Of a stretch of 64,000 bases of DNA, positions 36,850 through 49,265 are shown piece after piece (position 1 is the stretch's first letter; every line of letters starts with the position of its first letter). The translations under genes and the position numbers were made by a program. Source of the stretch: Metopolophium dirhodum (Eukaryota; Arthropoda; Insecta; Hemiptera; Aphididae). The stretch covers positions 3,214,237 to 3,278,236 of the forward strand of contig NC_083568.1 in the NCBI RefSeq assembly GCF_019925205.1, read 5' to 3'. Below the pieces are notes generated by a model. That model had not been told where the DNA came from. It searched no databases and saw nothing but the letters and a program-made list of their open reading frames with translations.

Positions 36850-37423
36850 TAAGGGGACTGTTTCTTCACCAAACGTTTCGGTTTAGGACCCTCTAAAATG
36901 TACTCCCACAGTCGGGGGTCCTCGAATCCTCCCCCATGTGTATTTTGGAAAACGTTTAGTTTTTGTACCAAGTTTCTGAAACTCGATATTTGGGTAGATT
37001 GGAAGTCGATGATCAAATTCGGTATCATGTGTCGTGACCGTAGGAAACGTTTTTCCTCTTCTTTATGGCATCGAAAGTTCTAAATTGCCGATTTTTCTGG
37101 TTTTTTGGCATGGTTACTTAGATTTTGGGCGCGGCGAACCGTTTTAGTAGTCGATGTTATAGAAGTCTTTGCCCCGGATCGATGGGTACCCAGATCAAGG
37201 TTATCCGACTTTTGGTTCGGGAGCTATGATTTTTCGTATGTCTTTGTACTTGGAAAATTACGTAGTTACGTGGTTTTTGGATTTTGAGTTTTCGTTTGAT
37301 CATTACGAAACTGAAGATTCCGGTATTATGGCATACAACGATTTAAAAAGGGTTTATGGTCGAAGTGCGTACGACCATTATTTCGCCCGTAATCAGGGTA
37401 GAAAAAAGTTGAAAACGCATTAA
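36850..37423 (+). pseudogene. Decayed coding stretch inside the foldback element
   Basis: This stretch is less AT-rich than its surroundings. One frame is open at 36898..37080, then TAA, then open again to 37287. A second frame is protein-like at 37169..37423, ending YGRSAYDHYFARNQGRKKL. No single frame spans it, so it is either a frameshifted relic or chance openness. I cannot assign a family. Confidence 0.3.
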
Positions 37424-37781
37424 GTGATTTTTCGTATACCCATACGTTTTCTTATGTTATACGTCCAACTAATGTTTTGAGTAATAATTATTTTGAACTT
37501 TTCGTATTTATTTATTTAATGTTTTACCTTTAGGTCCGTGCTGTTAGTGTGTTTGATTTTTTAGTCCCAAGTCGTTTTTAATGTGTGAACATTTTGAAAA
37601 CAAGCTCATTGTTCATGTTTTTTTTTTTATTATTATTTTTTCGTTTGTTTTCGGTTTTTGGTCGACTAGTGCACGGCCCCTTTTCGACTTAGAGGTCTGG
37701 TTTTTTCACCTGTGGATAGTTAATTTAGCCACCTTTCTGTAGATACTAGAACAACAGCTTTTTTTTTTTTATAAGTTGTTC

Positions 37782-37857
37782 AAACGGCTAGCTCAGTCTG
37801 CAGAGCACGAGACTCTTAATCTCGAGGTTGTGGGTTCGAGCCCCACGTTGGGCACCA
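37782..37857 (+). tRNA. tRNA-Lys (CTT)-like sequence with encoded CCA, probable pseudogene
   Basis: Seen: A-box-like TAGCTCAGTCTGCAGAGCA, a perfect 5-bp anticodon stem (CGAGA/TCTCG) around CTCTTAA giving anticodon CTT, a perfect T stem GTGGG/CCCAC around TTCGAGC, and a 3' strand GTTGGGC. Length 73 to the discriminator base. The 5' acceptor strand AAACGGC pairs at only four of seven positions. CCA follows directly in the DNA, which eukaryotic tRNA genes do not encode. This suggests a retroposed mature tRNA or a tRNA-derived SINE head. Confidence 0.65.
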
Positions 37858-39160
37858 GTGCATCACTTTGTGATATCAGTATATCACCCGTATAGACTAT
37901 AGAGAGTAACATACCTATGGTAAAACATAATTATTGACTATAAATTAAATTCTTAAAGTGGTACATTAGTCTATTTTAGATACTTTTTCTTTTGATTCCT
38001 TTTCATTAAATATTTCAATAAATTTAGCAATCATCCATGTTCGAAAAATCACTTTGTTTTAATTCTTATTTGATTATCAACCTACTTAATAGTTAATAGT
38101 ATAATATCACAGAACAATATTGAATGTAATATTGATGAGTGATTAAGTACCTATTGACAATACATTCATACCCCCCTCCTTAATGCATCAAAGCCCCCTC
38201 ACACCAATATGTACTCTTATATTAAAATATAATGTATTAATAATTTAATGTGGCTTTCGGCTGTACATAATATCGTGAATATAAACTTTTTTTTTACATT
38301 TTAAATACAAAATTAATTAATTTATGAAAATAAATAAGTAATTTTGATTTTTGATAACCTAATTTAAATCATTGGGAATATAAATATTTGTCTAAGAATT
38401 TATAATAAGATTCATAATAGACATGTTATGGTATAAAGGTATGATAGTATCTATTATGTGTATATACAGGTAATGGGGTTTTCCAGTGATTATCAAGCAT
38501 AATGTTGCTGTTATATACGTACGTTTTTGATTATTTTATTATTAGTTCATGATTATTAGAAATTAGTGATTAGCATTAGTTATTAGTTGATTACCGTCCT
38601 GGCAGTTTTCATTTACAAAAATGTGCCCATAACAAATATAGTTTGTACCATAGAAAATTATGGTGTAACGTAAAGTATAAGTATAAATAATATTGTTTAT
38701 TGTATAATATAATTTATTGTACCTTACAATTATTGTACTATACTGTTATACTGCTTAGTGCTTGCTATATAATAATAAATATTAACAGTGAAGTTTTATA
38801 TAATGTGTACAATGTACATGTACCATGTACATAAGTAGGTGCTTTGTGAATTATAGGTACCTATACTACCTAGTATTATAGGTACCTACACAAGTTTAAT
38901 AAGGTAACTAAGGTAGCTACTTATATAATATCAATTAATTTTAATATTAAATTTATTGAAGCCAATATATTTTATTACTATTTACTACATAATTTAAAAA
39001 AATAGTTAAATATCTTTACCTAAGTGTTTTATTAAATTTTAAAGTCTATTTTGATTTATGAGTGATTTAATCACGCGTATTACGTATTTCCTTGGTTAAC
39101 TTTTTAAAAATTTTTTCGTTTTGGTCTTTGATTCAACAGTTAGGGATACGTATTTTTTCG
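37858..39160. other. Inner non-coding part of the foldback element
   Basis: AT-rich with no frame or recognisable repeat. A short C-rich tract lies at 38169-38200. Confidence 0.5.
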
Positions 39161-39362
39161 GTAAAAGTAAAAATGATCTATGTACGCCATTTAGTTATTT
39201 CTAATAGTTTTGCAAGATAAAAACGTACATTTGAGAATTTTAATTTTCACAATAATTATTACGATTACGTAAATTTTAAAATCAAACTCATGCAAGTAAG
39301 TTATTTGAACGTAAAAACTACGAAAAATAACTAATGACATATATGGATCATTTTTACCAATT

Positions 39363-40126
39363 AATTCAATATGGGGGGTGTCGGCTCGTCTTTACAACCC
39401 CCTAATTAAATTTATAAGGATAACTCCGGAAGTAGTAGAGTACTGTATGGTACAGGATATCAGTAGCAAACTACTAAAGATTGGCTCATATTTGGAGAAC
39501 CAATATTTTGAATTGGGGTTGCATTATGGCTCCATACCACCCCCTCCTACTAATAATCCCCTGTAGTTCATTAGGGGTTGTAGCACAAACGATGAAACTC
39601 GAGCACAATCCAGCACAAACGTAGCACAAACGAATGGCATAATTTAAATTCAAAAATTTGGAGGTGGGGGTGCAGCCGTTTCGCTGGCACCCCCACTAAA
39701 GATCCATTCTAGCTCATTAGGGTTTGCAGCACAAACGATAAAACTCGAGCACAAACCAGCACAAACGTAGCACAAACGAATGGCATAATTTATATTTGAA
39801 AACTCTGAGGTGGGGGTGCAGTCGTTTCGCTGGCACCCCCAATCATTATCCCTTATAACTTTAGAAGGGTTGCAGCACAAACGATTAAATTCGAGCACAA
39901 TCCAGCACAAACGTAGCACAAACGAAAGCCCTTGGTTTGAATCCGAAATTCTGAGGTGGGGGTGCAGTCGTTTCGCTGGCACCCCCAATCATTATCCCTT
40001 ATAACTTTAGAAGGGTTGCAGCACAAACGATGAAATTCGAGCACAATCCGGCACAAACGTAGCACAAACGAAAGCCCTTGGTTTGAATCCAAAATTCTGA
40101 GGTGGGGGTGCCAGGGAAATGCATCT
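39363..40126 (-). repeat. Right terminal inverted repeat with 146-bp tandem units
   Basis: Mirror of the left arm. Paired coordinates sum to 74604 (74603 at the tip because of a C6 versus G5 run). Confidence 0.9.
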
Positions 40127-40527
40127 GTTTAAAGGTTAAGATGTGAGTGGAGACAGTTGAGTGAATTGTACTACTCCACTTATCCCTAAACTCTAATTAC
40201 TTGTAAGTACTTAACCAACTAACCTTATACACACAATACATCTCTGTTATAATCTCTAATTTCCCATCTCTCCGAGCGCACACAAATTATAGATACATAG
40301 GTACAATATATCATCACATCATCGCTGACGAAAAGTGAACAATGTCTACCGGCAACACAGACATAATATTATTATTATACGTTATATTATTAATATTATT
40401 TATATGTGGTGTAAATCGGGCATTAACCGTAGCGGTTTACAAGTAGGTATATAGGTATAGGTATAACTCACGCACGTTCGCAGACATCATACTATTATAT
40501 ATTATTTAAATACAGCACATTGGTTTT
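40127..40527 (+). repeat. Right part of tandem-duplicated host sequence (copy 1)
   Basis: It continues copy 1 after the insertion. Shared blocks with 40656..41105 include AGATGTGAGTGGAGACAGT, CTCTAATTACTTGTA, GCTGACGAAAAGTGAA and CGCACGTTCGCAGACATCAT. Confidence 0.8.
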
Positions 40528-41105
40528 ATATTCCAGAGGAGAATATCATTCTAACAATATTAATTCAACATAATATGAAATTTGAATTTGGAATTGCGAA
40601 AAGTTCATTAGTCATTACAGTTGACTAAAATAAAGTGTGTGTTCCTGCCTATTTAAAGGTCAGATGTGAGTGGAGACAGTCGAGCCTTGAGTGCATTACA
40701 TTACTCCACTTATATCCGAACTCTAATTACTTGTATAGTAACTATACTCAACCAACTGACCGCCTATAAGCGAATAAACAATACATCTCTATTATAATAT
40801 TATATTACACGTACAACTGATGTACCTATATAATATTGTAATCTCGCATTTCCCATCTCACCGAGCGCGCGCCATTATAATATTATATATTATTATTATT
40901 ATAATTATCGCGTATCATTGCTGACGAAAAGTGAATACTAATTTCACCGGCAACGCAGATAATAATATTATAGTATACGTTATATTATTATTATTATTAT
41001 TTATATACATATATATATATATTAGTGTAGATATAATAGGTATCGGGCATTAACTGTAGCGGCTTACAAGTAAGTAGGTATAACGCACGCACGTTCGCAG
41101 ACATC
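40528..41105 (+). repeat. Tandem-duplicated host sequence (copy 2), unoccupied site
   Basis: It is collinear with copy 1 but reads straight through TATTTAAAGGTCAGATGTGA where copy 1 has the 5.65-kb insertion. It therefore acts as the pre-insertion site. Confidence 0.8.
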
Positions 41106-41490
41106 ATATATAATATGTTCTGCAGCAATCGGTGGCGGCACGGTACATAATATGAGTCATCTTACGACTAACCTATATGTATATAATATATATATATGTA
41201 TAAACGTATTGTTATAACGTGTAAGAACTGGTCTCGTCTTCGGCACACTGCTGCCTATTATCGACGTTATGCTTTAATACCGTTTTTCTGTTGTACAAAA
41301 ATAAGAAAATAAAATATAAAAGAATGAGGAGGAAAAAAAAGATATACCTACAACATTTACACTAAATATATATATATTGGTATTTTTCATCTCTTCGTAT
41401 ATATTATGTGTATAATACAACGCCCGGGCGTGTGTGCGGTGTGTGCCAACAAAAGACGACGTTTCCCTCTCGCAGATACCCCCCGCCGAG

Positions 41491-41513
41491 AGTGTGTGTG
41501 TGTGTGTGTGTGT
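41491..41513. repeat. (GT)n microsatellite
   Basis: About eleven GT units. Confidence 0.9.
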
Positions 41514-44368
41514 TCGATAAATCGTGGTACCTAACCGAAAATCGAAAGGCCGTGTTTTATATACATGTTATAATATGTTACCTATATAAACTGCTGCGAG
41601 TATAACATTTTAATATTGTACATACTATATATATATACAATTTTATAATATTGTAAACCTAAATATACAGATTGTGTAGTCCATATGATAATAAAAGTTT
41701 AAAAAAAAAAAAATACACATATATATTATTTATACGCGTATATAACTGTGCGTAAGTATATATTGTATAGGTTCCTATATTATATTATATTATTATTATT
41801 ATTATACGTGCCTATGTATATAGGAGAAAGGGCGACGTTGACCTGTCGGCGGCGCGGGCGGACGGCTGCCGGCCAACTGCGATTAGTCATACGCGTGTTC
41901 GGAACACGGTACTGTTTTTTTTTTTTTAAATTTTTATTTTTACAACAATATTATGTACCTATTATACGTCCGCATCGGTACCATAACGTTCGTATAATAC
42001 AGCCTCCGGCGACGATTCGTCTACACACACCACTGCACGAGCAGCACCTATAATATAGTACTAGACACATATTTTTTTTAAGTACGATTTTTTCTATAAA
42101 ACGAAAACGATTGCTCTACAAATTAATAATATATTACGTATTTCATAGCGACGGACAAACGACATTATAAAATCGTACTGTTGCGGGCAAATTCGCCTGT
42201 GTGAAATATTCAGCGAGGCTTACGTTCATTTGCGTCGCATGATGACGACCGAAATTATTTAAATATTGCAATAGAGAGCCGCACTGCCGAGTGGTATTGA
42301 TATGTATATTAAAATAATATTATAATATTATATTGTTATCTCATCGGTGTTATCGTACGTAATAGGTACAAGTCGTTTTATTGTTGCGGTCGTTGCTGTA
42401 CTAGCTTACCTAAATGCTATATATCATGTTTGCGCGCACGCGAGCATAAGTAATTTTGTATACATGATTTTTTACTTGATATTATCGATCGATTCGATCG
42501 TTTGATATTTAAAAATATGCACATATATAAATGCTAATATATCTATGTAATATATTACGATATGGAAAATATTATATTATGCTAATATTATATACTCTCG
42601 CCGAGTTCAGTTGTAGGAACGCGAGAAAAATTCTCAGAATAACGCGAAAGCTGTTTCGAGCGAAAAAAAATTGTGCTAAAATAAATTTCTACTTTAAAGG
42701 ATAGCTATTAATTCTGATAACCGTACCTATATTGAAGTAATGAAGTATATACCTAGGTATATGTGAAAAAATATATGGCCACAAAACCACTTTAAAATCG
42801 TAAAGAAATATTATCACCACCCGTAAAATAGTGGATGGACAAAATGTTGCAAGTACCTATATCATAAGACGTATCTAACCTAACCATCGCTAAATATTAA
42901 TTTTCAAAAAAGTTTATAGGTTAGGCAATTGCCTATATATAATACGATTTGTTATACATTTATAAAATATAACAGTAAATTATAGTTTACTAACTAATTT
43001 GACTTCTATACTGACATATTCTATATTGACATCTATAGTTAGTTATTTGTTTAAAAGAAATAATAAAGGCATAATAATATTGCAATTAATTTTTTGTCTT
43101 TCTCAAATAAGAATCTATTATTGATACATTTTGGTTGTGCATTGGCCATTGATGGATATTTATATTTATAATAATATCTACCTGTATGTAGTAGCCTTTA
43201 GGTGTACCTATACAATCCTGTAATCATTTGTTTACGCTGTGTACAATCAATTTTCACTCGTAAATAATTGTTTTATTAAAAAAATATATACATATATATT
43301 ACAAAATCTGTAAAATGGAAAGACTAATTATCAATAGGTACTCAGCGATTTCACTTTTATACGAAAGAAAAATATAATGCTGGTTAGGTTAGTTTTTAGG
43401 TAAGGTGTATAATATGTATATGCGCCAGTATTATATTATTTATACACATTATTATTTGTAGCATGTGGTTTTTTAATACTATTCCACGTTATAGTTTTTT
43501 AGTTAAATTTTTTAAATGTCGCTGTAATTTTTGTGATTTAAAATATTTAGCTTTAAAACTCTGAAATGTACCTATACCTACCCATTACATACTATACTCA
43601 TTGAGATGGATCCAAGCGACCATTTATTTGACGTTTATTCTTGTGTTTCTACAATATTCTATAAAGTCATTCTCTTGTTAATTAAATTTCTAACGGTATA
43701 ATTCATATTGTAATATAATATCTTTTTTTCGGTTAGATACTCGTTTTTTTAATTATTACTTGTTACTATAAAAAATGTACACAATATATATTAAATATTA
43801 TATAATATGGTAGAACATAATATGGTTCACAGTCAAAGTACGGCGTAAAGTTATATGAATATAAATTTAATATTATTTATAATAGATTAACAAAATAATC
43901 GAATTTTGTGACATAATATTATATTATTTTATATTTTATTTGTTTTGATTCTTAACCTTGAAACATTAAAAACATGTACCTAAGTTTAGTGAGCTGAACA
44001 ATATACGATGATATATTTTATTCGACAGTCGCATCAAGATTTATATTTTTATTATTAGTGTGATTATAAACACAAAACACAAATTAAATTGGGCGTAACA
44101 TTTAGTTATATAAAAAAAAAAAATATTTATTCTCCGAAATAAATGTATTATATAAGCATAATTAAAAAATAGCAAACCGAAAGTCTGAAAATATCTATTT
44201 GATGAATCATTCTAAAATAATTAAATTACGAAAAATTGTATGTGTTAAAAATAATAAATGCAAGATAATAATTATTATACTTATTACTTAGTACATTATA
44301 ATAGAACTTGTCTCTCGTTAAATCCAAACCACTATATTATTACATATGTCCATGTGAAAACTCGATTG

Positions 44369-44404
44369 CAGACAGACAGACAGACAGACAGACAGACAGG
44401 CAGA
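44369..44404. repeat. (CAGA)n microsatellite
   Basis: About eight tetramer units with one variant. A (TA)n tract follows at 44431-44450. Confidence 0.9.
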
Positions 44405-45374
44405 CGCGATTGTACTGAAGATAACATGGATATATATATATATATATATTTTATTCAAAAAATCGTTTCAACAATTTTAACAATTTCAGCGAAATAAAAT
44501 ACATATTAAGAAAAAAATTATTCGTCGAAATAGTTACAAAGTATTGTTTTTCCGAATAAACTTAAATATAATAACTGTACGTCTGTATCGTGTACATTGT
44601 ACCTACGCGTTGTACCCAAGCCGCATCAAGACCTACATGCTAGTATTATATTGTGTTTGTTTGTTCGACAATATTAATAATAACATTGTAAAAAACTTAC
44701 AAATAATAATAAACTTGTACCATCATCAATATAATATTAATATTATTACGTAGGTACCTACCAGCAATAAACTACCTGTATATACCTACCGAAGATTTTA
44801 TATTTTATAGCTTGCTTATTATTTATGTTTTACATTATATGACTATACAACGGATTGTTATTCTCGTTTGTTTTACCGTGAGTTATTATATCCACCGTGT
44901 GTACCCACCCATATAGGTATTATTAAAACCTGAAACGTTGAGATAAGATTTAAAAAAAAAAAAATAAAATATCAATACAAAGTAGTCGTGAATTTTGCGA
45001 AAATGTGGTACACCAGCAGTGTAATAATGCGGTATATTTTAATATATACCTACTGGCTACCGGTCACAGGATTAAAAAGAATTATAGGTAATTCGAGCAT
45101 TTTAAAGGGCACTTGGGTGGTATGGAAATTCACTGAAAAAAAAAACGATAACAAGATTTTCCCGCTCAAAATCTATTGTACGGAATAATGCGTTATACAC
45201 TTAAACTACACTTAAAATAATATTAAATATATTTATGAGAATAATAATATTAAACGATCGGATAGAAACGCGTGGCCAAGGGTCATATAAGCATTACAAA
45301 AACGACAACAAAATAATGATAATAATAATAATAATAATTCCGGCTCAGCACCGAGAGTGAGACATACGTGTATA

Positions 45375-45767
45375 TACAGGGTGATTAACAGCAAGTATGC
45401 TCAATTCCGTTTTTTCCTTTAATAATGAATTTATTAAAATATTATGATTTTTTTAATATACCTATTTAAAGATCACGTTTTCAAATCATTGAAATTTGTT
45501 GTACCCACAACACTAGCAGGAGTGGTGATACAAGCTTCTGTTTGTCAAATGAGGTGCCCCCCATCCTATCTACTGTAAATTATTTGTACAGCAGAACAGA
45601 GCAAAGACAAAGTTTCCTCAAGTAGGTAGTTAATACAAATAATCCCAACAATTTGAAAATAAGATCTTTGCGAAGGTGCATATTTAAAATTTTCAAAAAT
45701 CAGGTTTCTTATAACTACGCATTATTTAAACAGGAAGGGGTGAGCATGCTTGTTGAATCGCCCTGTA
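45375..45767. mobile_element. MITE, TACAGGGTGATT family (short copy)
   Basis: The left end TACAGGGTGATTAACAGCAA and the complement of the right end, TACAGGGCGATTCAACAAGC, are imperfect inverted repeats of about 30 bases, with TA-rich flanks. Interior GCTTCTGTTTGTCAAATGAG matches the long copy at 11365..12144. 393 bp. Confidence 0.8.
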
Positions 45768-47399
45768 TACAAGTCCGACACACGAGTGTACACTGTACAG
45801 TATTGTATGGTATACGGCGTGATATTATTGTACAAAAGGTGTACCTAATATTGGCCTACTTCGCGGTACCTACGACGGCCACGATCTGGGCGGTGACGGT
45901 TAGTGAAAACGATAGTACAAAATAAAATAGTAATAATAATATATGACACGCGATATTTTTATTCGTTCAATTTCAAATAATATCTCGAATCAGAATTATT
46001 ATTAACGAGCAAAATAAAAAACTGACGTTTCCCGTATATCAATAAAATACATTGTCCGTTATCGTGGTTGTTGCTGTGATTATAATCAACAAAAATATCA
46101 TAGTAATAATATATTATATTATTATATAATATTACGTATGTTATTAAAAAGTGCTATATAACGATAGATGCGTGCCGTCGTCGGGTTCGTGCCGGACAAG
46201 ACGAGAATTAAAAAACGAATAATCGCCGAAATCGCCGGGAACGTTTTTCGTGCCTTAAAAATATAGTCTAATTAATATATTATAAAATATTAAAGTCTTA
46301 AACATTACCTACCGACACGTTGTTTTTAATACTCCGCCGAGTGTGACCGCGACCGACCGTGGTTACCCGTTTTCGTCAAAAGACAAATCGGAGAAATAAA
46401 ATAAAGGTCAATAATATTTCATTCCAGGCGTTGCGTGTCGCATACCTATTACATATTATATACTATTAAATATATACATCTAATATGTATTATTGTTACT
46501 GTCGTTTTTCGTGTGCGCGTTCGACGGTTATACAGCTGCTACAATTACACGACGATATTAGCATACCGAACTTGACCTTTGTATCGATTCGCACAAAACT
46601 GATAGTATATATCGTATATTCGTATATAATATGCAGACGTTAAGTCGAAAACTAGAAAACCTTTTATTATGATATTGCTGTAATTATTAACATAGGCAAT
46701 TTGGCCGTGAATTTATAGTTAAATTACATTGGTATTTTTTCAAACACAAAATTTGCGGATTGACGGATTCAATTTTGAAACTTTTATTTTACGCTTCTTT
46801 TATACGTTTTAGATTCTTATGTTTGAGGTCATTTTTAGGCTTTTTTTAAACTCATATTTTTTATTTTATGTACGGACTCAGTCGATTAACGTTTATTAAC
46901 TTGGATATTTATTTTCTTTAAAGGTATGAGAATGTTTTTTTTATATTGATTTACTATTTTAGTGGATGTATTGTTATTTGAAATGCATATTAAGTTACGT
47001 TTTTTTTTTTTTTAGCTTTTTAAAGATTTTCTAGTGCATTAAATCCACAGCGTTAACAATAATTAATCATAAAATAATTTTATACTAAATCAATTGCATT
47101 ATAACATATAATATCATATTGACAATGTATCTCCACTGCGTCGTCTGCAGTTTAGCGTTTCTCTTTTTATTTGTCATTAATTCCCTATACTACTGCTGGC
47201 CATTACCTGTAGATAATACCTATAATGTGTCGATAAACTTCTATATTATTATACGTTTTCCAGTGTCGAAATAAAAAGGAAAAGAGAAAAAAAAATAATA
47301 CACCGCAGACAATAGGAGCCCGAGCGTGCGAGTTCGTAGAATGGTAAAATGGGTCCGAAGAGGATGAGTCATAAGATAATTATTGTATTTATTATATTA
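45768..47399. other. AT-rich intergenic DNA
   Basis: No gene or repeat end recognised. A CG-richer patch at 46160-46250 has no frame worth naming. Confidence 0.5.
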
Positions 47400-49265
47400 T
47401 ACGCCAGCGTCGGACCGCAACAGGTCTCTACCTGCTCGTCGATGGCACAGCGTCGGACACAGTTGTATATAATACAATATAATGTGATATATGGGTAACC
47501 CACTGAGCACCGACCAATACCCGTAGCTAATCAGATTACATTTAGGACATTTATATTTTACATCAGCTGTTATATACATTTTCAACGAGACGATTTTAAA
47601 ATGTGAACACTGTGCGATTCCACAAATTGAAAATACAACCAAATAATTGTAAATCATTTGCTCATCGAGTTTCGCCATTCGAGTTTTGAGTAAAATAATA
47701 ATTTCCATTGAGACGGTGGGGAGGGCAACTTCATGTAGCCCCCCTCCCCACATTGTCCTCCCCACATTGTCCAATCGACTTCAAAATACTACCAAATAAT
47801 TATATATTCATTTATGACTTTTACCGCAGAGCAATATTTAGATTTACTAAAAATAAATTATAGGTTCTTTATGATTTAGATAATATCTTATTTATATTTA
47901 AATTACGTACATTACCCCGCCCCTCCCCCCAATTTGACTTTTGCAATTTTTTTCGCGCCAATAATTAGTACTCAATTTCTGACTACGTTTTCATTATTCC
48001 TGCTCTAACAGTTTTCCCGGAAAGTCGAATTTTCCACGGGTGAGGCTGGGGTAACGTTACTAAGTCGATTTTTCCATGTATGTACTATAAATAAATATAC
48101 AAGGCGGGGTTCAAACGAAAATATTATTGTCAATAATTTGATAATTTTGCAATAATCCATCGTGTCGCAACAGGTTTCTACCTGCAGCTCGTCGATGGCA
48201 CGGCGTCGGACACAGTATATAATACAATAATGTGATATTTTGGTAACCCACTGTGCACTGTAGATATAGTCACATATATAGTAATACCCGTAGATAATAA
48301 TATTAAATTTTGGATCGATTTATATTTTACATCTGTTAAACACATTTTAAACGAAACGATTTTAAAATGTGAACACTTCGTGTGATTTCAAAAATTCAAG
48401 AAACTACCGAATAATAATTGTAAATGATTTGTTCACTGCGTTTTGCCAGTCGAGTTTTGAGTAAAACCAGAGTTGCCATTGAGACGGTGGGGAGGGCAAT
48501 TCCATGTAACCCCGCTCCCCACATTGTCCAATTGATTAAAAAATAATGCCAAATTATTGTATATTAAATTGTGACTTTTATTGCAGGGCAATATTCAGAT
48601 TTATTAAAAATAAAATATAGGTTTATGATTTGGATAATATCTTATTTATAATTAAATGTATGTACCTACTATAGATAAAATATATAAGGCAGGGCCCAAA
48701 ACAAAATATTACTGTCAATAATTTGATAATTTTGCTATAATCCATCGTATCGCAACCTGCAGCTGGTCGATGACACAGAATACAATATGTGATATTTAGG
48801 TATCCCACTGTGCACTGACCAATACCCGTAGCTAATAAGATTACATTTTGGATCGATTTATATTTTACATCTGTTAAACACATTTTAAACGAAACGATTT
48901 TAAAACACTTTGTGCGATATCAAAAATTCAAAATACTACAAAATATGATTTGCACATGAGTTTCACCAATCGAGTTTTGAGTATAATCAGAGTTGACGTT
49001 GAGGTGGTGGGGAGGGCAACTTTATGTAACTCCCCTCCCCACATTATCCAATCGACTTCAAAATACTACCAAATAAAATAATGTATATTAATTTGTGACT
49101 TTGACCGCAGAGCCATATTCAGATTTACTAAAAATAAATTATAGGTTCTTTATGATATGGATAATAGCATATTTATATTTAAATGTATGCACTATAGATA
49201 AATATACAAGCCGGGGTCCAAAATAAAATATTATTGTCAATAATTTGATAATTTTGCTATAACTC
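47400..49265. repeat. Tandem triplication, 520-760-bp units
   Basis: Units begin near 47400, 48160 and 48743 with a TCG-CGCAAC-ACCTG-CGTCGATG pattern. Each carries GTGATAT, GTAACCCACTG-like, AAACGAAACGATTTTAAAA-like and a GTGGGGAGGG ... CCCTCCCCAC inverted repeat (47716, 48488, 49007). The first unit has an extra segment at about 47915-48060. Frames on the minus strand (47397..47774, 48623..48883) are not conserved between units. Confidence 0.8.

Larger units (their letters stand above)
34477..40126. mobile_element. Foldback / Mutator-like DNA transposon, 5.65 kb
   Basis: The terminal inverted repeats are about 765 bp (34477..35241 and 39363..40126). They are near identical over their whole length apart from a one-base run difference and one mismatch by the tip. 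Tips are AGGTGCATTTCCC and AGATGCATTTCCC. A 9-base target duplication GTTTAAAGG flanks it (34468..34476, 40127..40135). Each arm is made of 146-bp tandem units. Nine-base duplications and repeat-built arms are features of foldback elements and MULEs. The interior holds a nested repeat, a decayed coding stretch and a tRNA-like sequence. No intact transposase is visible, so the copy is probably non-autonomous. Arms this alike suggest recent movement or gene conversion. Confidence 0.85.
41106..45374. other. AT-rich intergenic DNA with microsatellites
   Basis: A CG-richer patch at 41820-41910 lies in a 101-codon plus frame (41748..42053) that I do not consider a gene. A (GT)n tract at 41491-41513 and (CAGA)n at 44369 are listed separately. 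No transposon ends recognised. Confidence 0.5.

Noticed and set aside
47397..48883. Minus frames of 125 and 86 codons in the triplicated region
   Set aside because: They share only fragments, and the frame is not kept between the repeat units, so selection for a protein is unlikely.
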